Part shown: positions 22,621 to 33,940 of the stretch, in pieces
How the letters are laid out: each line of letters starts with the position of its first letter
Position numbering within the stretch: the first letter of the stretch is position 1
Source: Anthoceros angustus
Taxonomy: Eukaryota > Streptophyta > Anthocerotopsida > Anthocerotales > Anthocerotaceae
DNA length: 64,000 bases
Direction: 5' to 3'
Assembly: GCA_010909165.1 (NCBI GenBank)
Contig: VJWM01000172.1
Span: forward strand, 1 to 64,000
Program-made: the position numbers and the translations under genes
Notes under the pieces: model-generated
What the model saw: only the letters and a program-made list of their open reading frames with translations
Databases searched by the model: none
Told to the model about the DNA's origin: nothing

Positions 22621-24400
22621 TAGCTTTCTCCCACTCCTTGTGATCAGGTCTGCTCAAAGCCTCGGCATAAGACTGTGGTTCTACAGGGTCGAGGTTAGTA
22701 GCAGCATATGCTTTCACATGTGAAGAGGAAATACGATAATCAGGGGCACGATAATAATCAGGAGGTCGACGTTCTCGAGTAGGGTAACGTCGAGCAAGCT
22801 CTGGCTCAGGTTCTTGTTCAAGTTGAGGGTCTAGATCTTGTTCAAGTTCAGGTTCTGAAACATAATCTGCTTCCTCGTCATTCTCGATCACATCGCCACC
22901 GCATCGCAAGTGCTTGATCCGTTGAGGAATGTGATCCTGACATCCGCGCATGTCAAGTGGAATTTCGTGTTCGTGTTCTTCTTCAAACACGCCGATTTTC
23001 CCTCCTGCAGAACATTTTCATCAACAGAGCTCGAGTACCATGATCCGCGATCATAATGAGAAAGCTCAAGACTATCCTCGCCATCGTGAGCATGAACATG
23101 TGCTCCCACCAAGCCCAAGTCTTTGTTTCATCAAGGTAACACTTGAGCATAAATGACCTTGTTAGAAGGAACATCATATAGTTTATATGCTTTTATCCCT
23201 TCCGTATCCCAACATGAGCAGCTCAAGGGGCCTTAGCCGAAAGCTTGGTTCGCTCGCCTGTATGAAGGCATATGCAAGGCAAACGTCCTCAAGTCTTTGG
23301 ATGGATGGTCACTGTGAAAGCTTCATAAGGAGTTTTGCCTTCACTGTGGTGGGTAACCCGTTCAAGAAAGGTTGAGGTCATCAAAGCCTCGCCCGAAGGT
23401 AAGGGCAGTTGAGCATCATGCGAATGAGGAGACCATCTCCTGCAGTGTGAGATTCAAACGCCTCGCCACTCCATTCTGGGGAGTGTATACCACGTGAGTT
23501 GACGCCCAATGCCTTCATCTTCTGAATCGCTGGAATTCATTAGAGGTGAATTCCCGCCATTGTCGATCTTAGTGTCTTGAGCGCTTTCTGTCCAACGCTC
23601 AAATGAACTTGATGTATTCCTTGAAATAGGAGAAACATTCGCTCTTGTTCTTGGGATGTAGGTGGTGACAAATCGCTTTTGTCATCTCAGAACGTTAAGA
23701 AATAACGCCCACCACCAATGGACGCTTGAGATAAGGGTCCACACAAATCAAGATGTACAAGCTCAAGTACATCAAGCACGGTGAGGTGCTTTGTTCTTGA
23801 AGGCTTTTGGTGTTTCTTCGACAAAACACAAGCCTCACATAAGGGTATAGGAGTCAAGGGGCCAATAGGTCCATCTTGATACAGTCACTCATGACCAATT
23901 TTGTAGCTTTGCCATGTGAGGATGACCTAGGCGTGCATGCCACAACCGAGCCTTGCTTTGTTGTGCGATGCAAGGAGACGTCTTGTGTCGTGGGACTCGC
24001 TACTCCATGCAAATGGAGACTAACAGATCATGGTCCAAGACCCATGCGCAAGTACCTTTCTAGGGTCAAATGCATCTATGATTCGCAACTGCTCTTGTGA
24101 ACACGACATGACGTATTGGTGATTCAATCTTCTAACAGAGATCAGGTTTCTAGTCATCTCGGGCACATGGTAGACATCTTCTAACTTGAGTGTGTTTCCA
24201 GTAGGAACTATTAACTCAAATGTGCCACGACCAGGTGAGACTAGAGACCTATCGTCCCCAAGGTAAACATATTGATCAGAAACTGATCTGTATGTTTTAA
24301 ATTCATTCCTATCAAAGCAGATATGTGCAGTAGCACCAGTATCTAAGAACCATTCTGTTGGTTTGATTCACTTTGGAGGAAAGACAAGTGGAAGCGAATG
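22520..24400 (-). pseudogene. Element 2 protease and integrase, decayed
   Basis: Reading the minus strand: WFLDTGATAHIC (protease with DTG, about 24,355-24,320), DDRSLVSPGRGTFEL, LWHARLGHPHMAKLQ (GAG-pre-integrase, about 23,960-23,920), LVHLDLCGPL (integrase start, about 23,770-23,740), then an acidic Glu/Pro/Leu spacer (22,870-22,780) and RRYPTRERRPPDYY. The order is that of copia pol. Frames change often and the integrase core is mostly lost. Confidence 0.8.
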
Positions 24401-26200
24401 GACTAGCAAACTCCCTAGTCCCAAGTAAGAGCGATGGGGTATTAACCTTTTTACCACAACATTTGATTCGCTGGTTCCTCCTTGCGAGGAACTCCACCGC
24501 TTTTATGCACTCTTTTCCCAATGGCAGCGGCTTGCAGTTGCGGGTTCACAGCTTCTTTGTTTCTTCCGGTGAGGATCCGCCAGCTACCTCCCACGAAGAG
24601 TTTCCACCACCTCCTTTGGAGAAGGGCTTCTTCCTCCTCGTCCTTGTTGTGAGGTGTACAGGGCCTGTTGTTTCCCTGCTTTCTTATGGTTGGTCCTGCT
24701 GGCTTCTTCTTGCAGATGGAACTCACGAGTGTGAGAAGCTCATTTCAGGCATCTCTATGCCTTGCTTTTAGCTAACAACGTAGCTTGTGTTTGAGCAAGA
24801 TGAGAAGTCACGAAATGTGACCATGACTGAAGCGAAAGAAGGAGCCTCATCACCATCTCATCATCTCCAATGGCAACTTTGGAGGCACCACAGCCGTGAG
24901 GCTAGGGTCCTGAAGGTACTCACGTGTTTCTCCACCGAGTCACCGTCCTTCATCCTTAGGTTCAAAATTCCTTAGAGTCATTGCGCTTACCATGTTCGCT
25001 GCGTAGAGTTCCTTTAGACGATTCATGATTTCGGCCAAGTATTCACCCTGCGCCTCAACATCTCGGTTGTCGCCACCGCGTATGAGGTATTTGGCTCATC
25101 CTTAGCTAACCATTCTTCCTCTCCAAGATCCTCGTCTGGTTTCACTACTTTTCCAAGAGCATGTTTGAGGAGGCCTCTCATTTCGAGAACGCCTCCATTC
25201 TTATAAGCCGATGTCAAAGTCATTTCATGAACTGTCCTTCTCCTTGAAGGACTCACTTCAAAATTATGTGTAGAGGATGTGTCACCCATTTTGGGTTCTG
25301 AACTCCTAAGAGTTTGTCCTCTGATTGAAGAAGCTTTCTAATGTGTCTTCTTCCGGTCACTAGCATGAACACTATCATGGGCACTGTAGCCACTATTCTC
25401 ACCATCCATACATTCTACTTACAATGCGTGTTGGTTTTGTGGTTGTGTGTGCGTCTATGGTTTGTTCCCAAAGCGCTATGCGCGACTATCTTAGAGTTTC
25501 TCATCTCAAACTTATTGAATGCGTAAGTGGAGCATGAAGGGCAAGAGTTAGGTGTATCAAACTTCCTTTCATGCTTAGTTTTACTTACGTGCTTGCATCT
25601 TGTGCCTCGAATCTTTGGGTTGGCCAACAACTCGTTTCAACATTACAAGCTTGTAATCTAAGTGTGTTAGCTCTTTCAAATCCTGCATCAATGCTAGCCA
25701 AGCGACATGACACAATCGGCGACATGACTCAATCGACATCTGTTTTCAACATTCCTATTATTAGCCTCAAGACGCTGAACAATTGTGTTTACACCTACAG
25801 ATTGTACAACACCTGTTGTGAGGAAGCCGCGTTGGTGTATGTTCTCAGGAAGTGGCTGATGTTGCACCGCTACTGTCAATTGTGAATGTCAAGTCAAGCT
25901 CTGTTGGGAATAGCAATTCGAGAAGTGTGTTGAAAGCTCCTCGCAATGCGTCTCCTTGTGCTTGATTTCTGGGCAAGTTGCTCCACTGTAGGATGCGCCC
26001 ATGTAATTGATGTGCTGTGGTTTTGTCTCTCGGCATTTTCTCGATCCCCTTGGATTTTGATTGTTCCTCCTAGGATTCACCGGGATTTTGGTAGATGTAA
26101 TTTTCCATGGCTATGTGCCACGATTGTATATACAATGCAATTCTGCATTTTCTGTTTTCTTTATATGATTTTTACATATTTGCCACCAGTCAGTTTAGTG
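24401..26200 (-). pseudogene. Element 2 gag region, decayed
   Basis: This lies between the primer-binding site and the protease, where gag belongs. Only short frames remain, for example 25,289-25,023 with LTSAYKNGGVLEMRGLLKHA and DEDLGEEEWLAKDE, similar to the gag segment before the zinc knuckle. No intact CCHC knuckle was found. Assigned mainly by position. Confidence 0.5.
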
Positions 26201-26448
26201 CCTCCATTGAATTGCTCAAGTAGCAACTCAACTGAAGTGCGCTAGACTATCTCCTGATCTTGCGTAATCTATATGAATTTATCAAAATAAAAATAGAAAT
26301 AAAAACAAGAATACATCCATTCTTTTCTATCTTATGTTTCTTGATTTTAACTTATTTATAAACAAGAAAACAATCAAGAAAGCATTGTGCATATTCTCTG
26401 ATGCACAATTTCAATGTGCATTCATTTGAATGCAACCTACACTAGGTT

Positions 26449-26461
26449 GGCTCTGATACCA
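26449..26461 (-). other. Primer-binding site of element 2
   Basis: The minus strand reads TGGTATCAGAGCC, matching the 3' end of plant initiator-Met tRNA, directly next to the 5' LTR. Confidence 0.85.
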
Positions 26462-26720
26462 TGAAGATTTTATGGACTAATGTAGATCAATTAAACATTA
26501 TAGAATAATTACATTGTTGGATCAAGAAAGAAGTAAGTTGCTTATGCATGAAAAGACAACTAAAACTAAATTCAATGAAACGTTGTATCTATTCACTTAG
26601 AGACGTAACCCTAATGAAACGACACCATATCTAGTAAACCCTAGCTTATCATATCTTGGTAATATATGGATAACTTAAACCCCTAAACCCTAACTATGAT
26701 ATCAACATTGTATATCATTA
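26462..26720 (-). repeat. 5' LTR of element 2
   Basis: 259 bp, identical to 12,139-12,397 except for one base by eye. Confidence 0.9.
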
Positions 26721-26725
26721 AGGCC

Positions 26726-27318
26726 TGGGCACAAGGCGTGTAGCGTTGCTGAGCAGAATTGTAAGACAGGAATGCAAGGACATCGGGTGGTAAGCTCCGC
26801 ATCCATCTGGGCACCGAAGACAATCCAAAATTCACCAAATTCCTGGTGTCGTTTTTGCGGCGCGCATGTGCGTGGTGTCCCGCATGTGTCCTTTGCCCAC
26901 AGGCTCTAGTACGTGAGCGTCTTGCCATGGGGAAAAGCAGGAGGCTAGGGGGCAAGAGAGGGAAGAGGCAAAATGCCTCTCTACCATACTAGAAGCCATA
27001 AAAAGGGAGGTAGGGCTAGCAACCCATCAAATCTGATTTGAAGAGGGTTGATCTAATTAAAGAGGTAAACCCACCAAAATCTAGAGATTAATCGCGATGG
27101 TTAGTTGCTAGACCTATATGCTAAAGCGACTAAAAAACTATGCCTAGACTCATTTGAGTGCATGGGCAGAAAAGCAGCAATGCTATATTCGGGACGACAT
27201 CGTAGCATCCGAAGGTATTAGTGCGGTGATCGATAGTCTAACGTATGGCTCGTGCTTAGTCCATCTTCTGCCAAGATAGATGAACTCATTAGATCTAGCC
27301 ATCAGGATTAAGCATCCT
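26726..27318 (-). other. Element 1 leader, LTR-proximal part
   Basis: Untranslated leader between the primer-binding site and the element 2 insertion point. No coding sequence. It rejoins 12,133 and below on removal of element 2. Confidence 0.65.
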
Positions 27319-27330
27319 GCTCTGATACCA
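27319..27330 (-). other. Primer-binding site of element 1
   Basis: The minus strand reads TGGTATCAGAGC, matching initiator-Met tRNA, immediately inside the 5' LTR. Confidence 0.88.
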
Positions 27331-27518
27331 TATAAGATTATATGGCATGATGCTCAGACATGAGAAGGGAAAAACAATTGAATAATAATCATCATACACT
27401 TGGTTACATCTCCTTTTATAGTCTCCCCGAAAGGGTGTGACTCTTGGTGTAGAGGGTTAGCCTAGCCTAACTAGACTGATATTAGAATCAGTCTAGACTA
27501 ACTAGACTGATTCTAATA
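27331..27518 (-). repeat. 5' LTR of element 1
   Basis: 188 bp, matching 1,849-2,007 with one substitution by eye and an extra 29 bp near the outer end made of GACTGATT/AATCAGTC motifs. The target duplication ATTCC follows. Confidence 0.88.
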
Positions 27519-27523
27519 ATTCC

Positions 27524-27800
27524 GTGCTCCCATGCGGGCAGACCTGGACAAGATCTTCGACGAGGGAGGTTGGGTGCCGGAGATGCAGAAGATTTGGCAG
27601 AGCCTAAACTCCGAGCTGGTGGAGCGGGTGATGGCCTACCTGCTGGCGACTAATCGAGTGCGATGCTGGGTCCTGGACCAAGCCTTCAAGAGGCTGCTGG
27701 CACCCAAGGCCGGCACGGGCTTCGATGGCATCAAACACTCCCTGGGCGTGGCGCCGGAATCAGAGGTAGAAACTCTGATAGTCCTGATAGTCCTGATAAC
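27524..27800 (+). CDS. Module A open frame, function unknown (right half of interrupted copy)
   Basis: A plus-strand frame with a protein-like composition: DLDKIFDEGGWVPEMQKIW, SELVERVMAYLLATNRVRCW and KHSLGVAPESEVE. A near-identical copy at 43,304-43,575 has TAG in place of a GAG codon (about 43,421) and a 20-bp insertion, so that copy is dead. The frame here begins right at the retrotransposon junction and loses similarity to the other copy after about 27,776. I do not recognise the family. It could be one exon of a host gene spread with module A. Confidence 0.4.
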
Positions 27801-28730
27801 TGCCAAATACCTTCCTTCCCTGCTTGAGTTAAGGAACAATATTTTGCTTCTGTCGAACTAAGAACTACAACCTGTTGCCCTTACTATTCCAGCTAGTAGT
27901 TGTGCCCCTAAGCAGGTAGACATAGGTGCTAGTGCTTTTCCTATCATTAAGGTTTCTAGCCCAATCGACGTCAAGCCTACGAGTTGGAGAGGCTCATCCT
28001 ACTTGATGTGTGATTGATATAGAAGTCCCATATTTGAAGTGGCCCTAAGGTATCTAAAAACACGTTTAACAGCCTTCTAGTGGTCCTGTGTGGGATTAGC
28101 TAGGAATTGTGATAAAGCTCCCACAAGATACATAAGGCTCCCTACTACTGAGGAGTAGGGAAGCTCATTGGTATTAGAGTATTGATCCTGTTGCTCATCG
28201 GCTATGCTAAGTTTAAGGTTAACTTCTATTGGAGTAGATATAGGTTTGATTTCTAACATTTTATACTTAGTTAAAATCTCATGAATATATTTTGATTGGT
28301 GGATGAATAGGCTTCTACCATTTCTATATCTAAGGACTTGAATTCCTAGATAGTAAGGAAGGTCCCTGCATGTGATTCTAACAAACCTTTTTGAAAGCAT
28401 TTACCTGGTATCTTCGAATATGTCCTTAGAATGAGGCATGAGTACAATATCATCTACATATATATAGACTCCTAACACAATGAAATGATTATCGGATATT
28501 CTAATGTAGATGTTGCTATCTAAGTCTAGCCTAGTAAAACCTAGGGCCGTAAGACTAGTATCTAATTTAGAGTTCCATTTCATGGCACTTTGTTTGAGTC
28601 CATATAATACCTTTAATAATTTACATGCATTATATTTTACCTTCTTTTTAATATGTATACCCTCGGATGTAGATATCATGATCGAGATCGCCATATAAGA
28701 AAGCAGTTTTTATATATAGCTGGATTAGTT
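27790..28730 (-). pseudogene. Copia reverse transcriptase remnant (module B)
   Basis: Minus-strand frames at 28,694-28,401 and 28,400-28,077 give KVLYGLKQSAMKWNSKLD, YIYVDDIVLMPHS (active-site YVDD), DLPYYLGIQVLRYRNG and SKYIHEILTKYKMLE, then SSVVGSLMYL. A frameshift separates the two. No LTR was found. A shorter diverged copy lies at 47,088-47,760. Confidence 0.82.
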
Positions 28731-28844
28731 CATAATCATGGTGAGAGGCTAATGCCATAAGAGTTCTTAAGGATGTAATCTTAAGTACCGGTCAAGGTTT
28801 CTTCGTAGTCGGCCGTGTAGTTGAGAGTACCTTTTCACAACTAA

Positions 28845-29885
28845 CCTTACCTTATGTGTATGTGGATGATTTGATTATTGCTAGCAATAACATGGAACTC
28901 TTAGACTCAACAAAGAAAAGCCTTAATGCAAGCTTTAACATGAGAGATTTGGATGAGCTCCACTATTTCCTAGGAATAAAGGTGGAGAGGAATATGGCTA
29001 ACAAATTAGATCTCTTTGAGCCAACAAACGTATGTGGAGACCATACTAGAGCGTTTTGGCATGCAAGATTGCAAACCCATGAAGACGCAAATAATCTTCA
29101 ATGAGAAGCTATCGCAGGAGATGAGCCCTACAAACGAAAAGGAGAAAGAGAAGGTAGATAAGACTCTCTACCAACGTGCCATTGGCTGTCTTACATATTT
29201 GGCAACATGGACAAGGCCCGACATTGCGAGGAGGCGTGGGAGTTGTGAGTCAATTCTTGGCCAACCACGGACAATTACAACATTATCAAGCAATCAAGAG
29301 GATATTCGATACTTATGGCACAAAACATTGGAAGTTGAAATACCAAAACGATAGACAACAAGAGGCCGGTGGTTGGATTTTGCGATCCAAATTGGGCTAG
29401 AGATGTCGATGGCCACAAGTCTACCATGTAATATGTGTTTATGCTATTTGGGGAGCCATTTCATGGAGTAGTAGGCGTCACCCTCGTGGCTCTCTCTGAT
29501 GGAGTACATGGCAATATATGTTGCAACAATGGAAGCAATATGACTATGACGATTGCTCGAGAAATGGGATTTAAGCGAAGGTGCAATAACCATCTTCAAC
29601 GACAATAAGGTTGCATTTACTTAACGAAGAATGCTACTTTTCACACGAGGACGAAACACATTGAAATAAAGCATCACTTCATCAGAGAGAAAGTTCAATC
29701 CAAGGAGCTAGCTCTGAAACACATTGAAATAAAGCATCACTTCATCAGAGAGAAAGTTCAATCCAAGAAGATAGAGCTAGCGTATTGTCCCACTGTGGAC
29801 ACGCCTACAGATATTTTGATCGAAGGTTGACTTTAGAGAAGCACGTTAAGTTTAGCAAGATGTTAGGTTTAAAAGAGTAGTACCG
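28845..29885 (+). pseudogene. Copia reverse transcriptase/RNase H remnant next to an LTR
   Basis: Plus-strand blocks: YVDDLIIASNNMELLDSTKK (active-site YVDD at the left edge), MRDLDELHYFLGIKVER, YVETILERFGMQDCKPMKT, GCLTYLATWTRPDIA and the RNase H tail RTKHIEIKHHFIREKVQ with DTPTDIL. Several frameshifts and stops. The 5' two-thirds is missing. A polypurine tract GAGTGGGAG and an LTR follow. It is on the opposite strand to module B just upstream, so two unrelated copia fragments abut near 28.8 kb. Confidence 0.82.
29653..29778 (+). repeat. 63-bp tandem duplication in RNase H
   Basis: Two head-to-tail 63-bp units (21 codons, in frame) repeating the KHIEIKHHFIREKVQSK segment. Confidence 0.85.
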
Positions 29886-29901
29886 ATGTGTTGAGTGGGA
29901 G

Positions 29902-30100
29902 TGTTAGAAATCTATAGGATTGGTGCAATACATCACATATTAGAGTTATGAGAAATAAGTCCTAGAAGTATATAGGATAATCATAGGATCGAGATAGGGT
30001 TCATACTATGGAGAGTGTGTCAAGGCCAAGGGCTATATATATGTATGCATAGCACACCATTTTTCAATGTACTGAACTTAGAACTTACTGTGTTCTAACA
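29902..30100 (+). repeat. 3' LTR of a truncated copia element
   Basis: Begins TGTTAGAA and ends TTCTAACA (perfect 8-bp inverted termini). It is preceded by the polypurine tract GAGTGGGAG and contains a TATATATA box near 30,040. No second LTR occurs in the window. Confidence 0.75.
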
Positions 30101-30507
30101 TATAACACTATGGGAAAATTGTCCACAGCCACGGTCCCTCGATTCAGCTGAACATCGGAGAGCTTGAAATTGCGCCGGACTCGGATGGGGAGCAATCTCA
30201 AACAAACGAGAGCAAAGGGGATATTTCTAAGTCACAATGGAGCATAGAGTTAAAGCTCTGAATGTCAAAGGGACATTGAGAGCTCCCAGAGACGTGAAGT
30301 TCCCATTCGTTGGAGACGCCAATGGAATACAAAGAATTATCGCACATTTTACGGCCAAGCTGCGGACCAACCAAGATATTGTCAGCCAGTATGCTGCCCC
30401 GTGAGTCAGCATGTGTAGCCGATCACATGGATTACTAAAAGAGTTCTTGCGCGTGCAGGACTAGTCTGTTTGCAGTTTGGTGCAGTCTGGGTCGCGCAGG
30501 CCAGACT
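30101..30507. other. Upstream region of the Vps62-like gene
   Basis: No coding sequence recognised. It should hold the promoter of the following gene; no clear TATA box chosen. Confidence 0.3.
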
Positions 30508-31800
30508 GTGATGGCAATGTCGAGCCGGCGCTATGTAACGCTTTCGACAGTGCTGGTGCTGGCGATGGCGATGGCTAGAATGGGGTCAAGCCAGCCGGAC
30601 TGTAGCGGAGTGAAGGGCAGCCCAGAATTGTTCATCACGGTGAACAGCGGCACGCCCATGGACTTGATGCAGCATGCTGTCGACGACGTCGGCTCTGGGG
30701 CGAATGATGACATTTCTTTCTTCAAGCCCAAGTCAGGCTACTGGTTCGGCCATACGGCTATAAATGCCTACCGTGACCTAGGGTAAGCCGCAATGATCAT
30801 GCAGTACCAAGCGTTGCAACTCCTTCATCTTCAATTTCTGCAGTGCACCTGTCGTGGTGTAGAGAAGGGTGCGTCACGCCGTGCCCTGCATGGGTTCCCA
30901 CACAACTGGCCAGACTGTCCTAGCTGTAGACCAGACAGTATCGGTAGATATGTTTCAGAAAGATGTATGTATGTGTGATTGGAGCGTCCCGGTGCAGAGC
31001 TGGAGAAGCAGGGTACACGGTGACTTACACAGGCCAGGTGAACAGCAGCATCGGCTCGCCCCTTGCACTACCTGTTGGCTGGCGGCGAATCTGGGGGCTC
31101 CAGGCCTGCGGTCCGTACTTTGTGGGTTTTAACAACGCATATGGGATGCACTGCCCTGTTCCTCCCCCAGGCTACGTGGCGTTAGGATGCATCTTTCGGA
31201 AGACGGATTGCGTCCGCAACCTACCATCCGGCACAGATGTCATCCAGGCCGACTCTTCTTCTCCTCCCCTGCGTCGGAGGTTGAGAACCTGGTGACGCTT
31301 CGCGAGGATCTCGCTGCTCCGGCTTTCTCTACAAAACCACCTGCATTCCGACTGTGGGCGTCTTATGGATCAGGTAAGTACGTAGTACTTGTCGGTCGAC
31401 AGACTGGACTAGCTAGGCCTATCAATCCATTCCTGCGTGTGCTCATGGCCATGGATTTCTCATATTCGAGGAGGAGCTAATTCCAGCTCCCGCTGTTGAG
31501 GGCGCGCCGGTTTCCCATGTGCAAGACCTGCTTTCAGTATTCAGTCACTGACTTGTACATCTGGATCCGCAGGTGCAAACGATCACGGCGCGGTGTATGT
31601 GCTCTATCCCGACACCAGCGCTGGCTGCGGGGTCGGCTTGGGCCTCATGCTTGCACAGGGCGACTTCGACATTTATGATGCCACCGGCTTTGCTGTCCCT
31701 GATTTCACCAAAGTTCCTCCCCTGCTGCTTCTTTACACCCGGACCACCCGGTCCCGTGTGAGGTGAAGTCAAGTTTTGTTGTTCTGTAGATGCTCAAACC
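30508..31800 (+). CDS. Secreted Vps62/DUF946-like protein, probably damaged
   Basis: Starts with a signal-peptide-like N-terminus (TLSTVLVLAMAMARMGSSQP, cleavage likely after the Ser/Gln stretch). Exon 1 ends at a GGTAAG donor near 30,782 after DDVGSGANDDISFFKPKSGY, a pattern like the GSGA-D-SFWRP repeat of plant Vps62 (DUF946) proteins. Later frames give PVPPPGYVALGCI (about 31,150-31,190), matching the family hallmark PxPPPGYVALG, then VENLVTLREDLAAP and, after another intron, VLYPDTSAGCGVGLGL to about 31,760. A TAG interrupts the frame at about 30,861 (VVV-stop), and exon joins need changes of frame, so it may be a pseudogene. The biochemical role of plant DUF946 proteins is unclear. Confidence 0.5.
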
Positions 31801-32790
31801 TTTGTTCTCTTCCCACAAAGTGCAAGGGAGGGCGAGCATTCACATTTGAGCTAGCGCCCATTCCTGTGGGCGCCTGCGCAAAGCTCATGATCGTGTATGT
31901 ACTGCGGCGGCAGCCAGAACACCGACATGGGCTGGAACTTCAGCTTTGCCTGCCCCCATCTTCACTACCATAGGGATCCCGTTGGGATGACCCGTCCACT
32001 TCGGCATCGCCGGCACCCTCTCTTACGCCGCGATGACGCCCAGATGCGGCAGCACCTGGAAACACCATCTTCAAAAGATCACAAATTTAACACATCACAA
32101 ATTCAACAGAACATCAGAAATTGAACACCAGGCTGTTGCTCACGACCAGATCACGTCCAGCCCTCTTTCCTGAATTTCAGCAAGAAGCTGCTACCCTCAC
32201 GTAAAGCTCCGACACTGGCACATAATTTCAGCAGGCAAACAAAGGTGACTTGGTGGTCCTTTCAGTAATGCCCTTCAGTCGCATGCTTGTGTACAGGGAC
32301 GTAGCTTCTTCCCCAGCTCACGCTGAGCATAGCCTGCCAGCATGACGTTCCAAGGCACAACATCCCTGGTGGGTAACCTGCCAACACCCATTCGGCCATC
32401 TTCTCATCTCCCATATTTTCCATACAGGTCCACCATGCTTTCGAGAGGCACACGGATTATATAATGTTGGAGAATCCGCAGCAGCAAAACCCCTTAGTGG
32501 CACCCGTCTGTAGGGAGACGGTGCTTGTTGACCACACAAGACATGGTTCACCGGATGTTGCCCGGTCGTCGCTCCTGATTCTCAGCAGAATGAAGCTGCT
32601 TGCCCTAATACAAAGCTAGAACAGCAGCACTGGCTTTCAGCAAACATATCAAAGGACAGCTCCTGTGCTCTCCTGTTAAGAGCATTCGTGCATAAAGCGC
32701 CAGGGATTATTCCTGACCAACAGGTGTTTGAGGACTTGCCTGAAAACATGTGGTTGCCTGGCATGGAATGCACTCATGGCGGGATACAGC
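31801..32790. other. No gene recognised
   Basis: Short frames on both strands without motifs. Part of 32,500-32,800 resembles 53,930-54,150 (GTTGCCCGGTCGTCGCTCCTGA type sequence), so it belongs to the module C flank. Confidence 0.4.
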
Positions 32791-32796
32791 CGTCAA

Positions 32797-33940
32797 GGAG
32801 ACAGTATCAGGCGCAAGTCCAGACACATACAATCAAGTATCAGGCTGTATGATGGTGTGTTCCAGTACACGGACGTTAGTATTCAGACATGCCTCTTTAC
32901 CATCAGCAAGACTGAAAACACAACGATGGAAACTCGAGCACTGACTAGCCAGGTACCTGAGGAGCAGCAATCTTCCAGTAGCTGCATACACACATATATG
33001 AAGACGATACCAACATAATAAAAGAGAAGGTGGGGGGTCGCTTCCTTTCACAGTCTCACTGCACCAAGGGACCCAGGGCTAGAGCCCGTGCATTCCATTG
33101 CCATAGTTGTTACAAGATCAGGGTCGGATGTTATAGCCATCCCTCACTCAAAAGATCAGAGCCTCCTTAAACTTGAGGCCACCTCCCATCTCGAGGTGCC
33201 ATGACTTTCAGAAACATCCCCGCTGATCGGATGCTTCGCTAAATCTAGGAGTGAAGTCAACAAACATCCAGAGCCATGGATTTTATCCTAAGCCAAACCC
33301 CTACCTAACAGTCCATATGCAAATCAAATCAGCCTGGTGTGAGCCCTTTGCCTTCTCTCAGGTTTAGGTACCGGTTGCAAGCTTTAGATACTGGAAAGGA
33401 GGGGAGCACTCAATTGCCATTTGCTTACTGAGCTCCTGTTCTCCAAAAGCCATCCAGATGCTTTGTTCTCTCAAGCTCCGTGCTTCAGTAGATGTCAGAG
33501 ATCACGTGTAAGACCCATTGCTATGAACGTCGAAAAGATCAAGTCACGCACCTCTGGTTTGTTCCCCACATCTAATAAATGGAGCAGTCCAGTCTTGTCC
33601 TTCAGGCTATGCTCGTACAAGGCCAGCACCTCCTCTGTCTCCTCTACGAAACACACATAAAAGGTGAAGACTCTGTCCTTGCTACCCCGCAGACGCAGCC
33701 GTCGGAGTCCCTCACTGCGGAGCCCTAGGATGGTTATGTGCCTGAAAACAAGGAAGACATCATACTCACAATGTTTCCTCCCGTCCTTCTTCAAGAGGGC
33801 AATCAGTAACAAGCTGCCAGCTCGACGCGTGACTATACTGTGTCCGGACAAGGCGCTGGTCACCGTCCCCTGCAACGGACTACAGGAGAAGATGAAGGCT
33901 TTCATCTCCTTGCTGCCTGAAATGTTTTGTTTCCCCTCTG
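32797..33940. repeat. Module C segmental repeat
   Basis: Highly similar to 47,776-48,950 throughout (for example CACTGCACCAAGGGACCCAGGGC in both); a shorter diverged copy is at 54,170-54,430. It carries the 3' flank and last exon of the family C gene. Similarity ends near 33,940, inside the coding frame. Confidence 0.85.

Larger units (their letters stand above)
12139..26720 (-). mobile_element. LTR retrotransposon, element 2, nested in element 1
   Basis: A minus-strand element of 14.6 kb with 259-bp LTRs at 12,139-12,397 and 26,462-26,720 that differ at one position by eye. The target duplication AGGCC is at 12,134-12,138 and 26,721-26,725. A primer-binding site matching initiator-Met tRNA abuts the 5' LTR, and a polypurine tract AAGTGGGAG abuts the 3' LTR. 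A decayed copia gag-pol lies at 21.2-26.2 kb. The interval 12.4-21.2 kb, where only a short tail is expected, holds roughly 8-9 kb of unrelated sequence. Confidence 0.88.
1849..27518 (-). mobile_element. Copia LTR retrotransposon, element 1 (host of nested insertions)
   Basis: A complete LTR element in minus orientation, 25.67 kb because other elements lie inside it. The 3' LTR is 1,849-2,007 and the 5' LTR is 27,331-27,518. A primer-binding site matching initiator-Met tRNA abuts the 5' LTR, and a polypurine tract abuts the 3' LTR. The 5-bp target duplication ATTCC is at 1,844-1,848 and 27,519-27,523. Removing the element rejoins module A exactly as seen uninterrupted at about 43,290-43,310. 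Internal order on the minus strand is leader (27.3-26.7 and 12.1-11.2 kb), gag, pol, RNase H end. The LTRs differ by about one substitution plus a 29-bp indel, so the insertion is young, yet pol is broken. Confidence 0.9.

Noticed and set aside
29902-30100. Complete copia element with two LTRs
   Set aside because: No second LTR upstream; the 5' part is missing and an opposite-strand element abuts at 28.8 kb.
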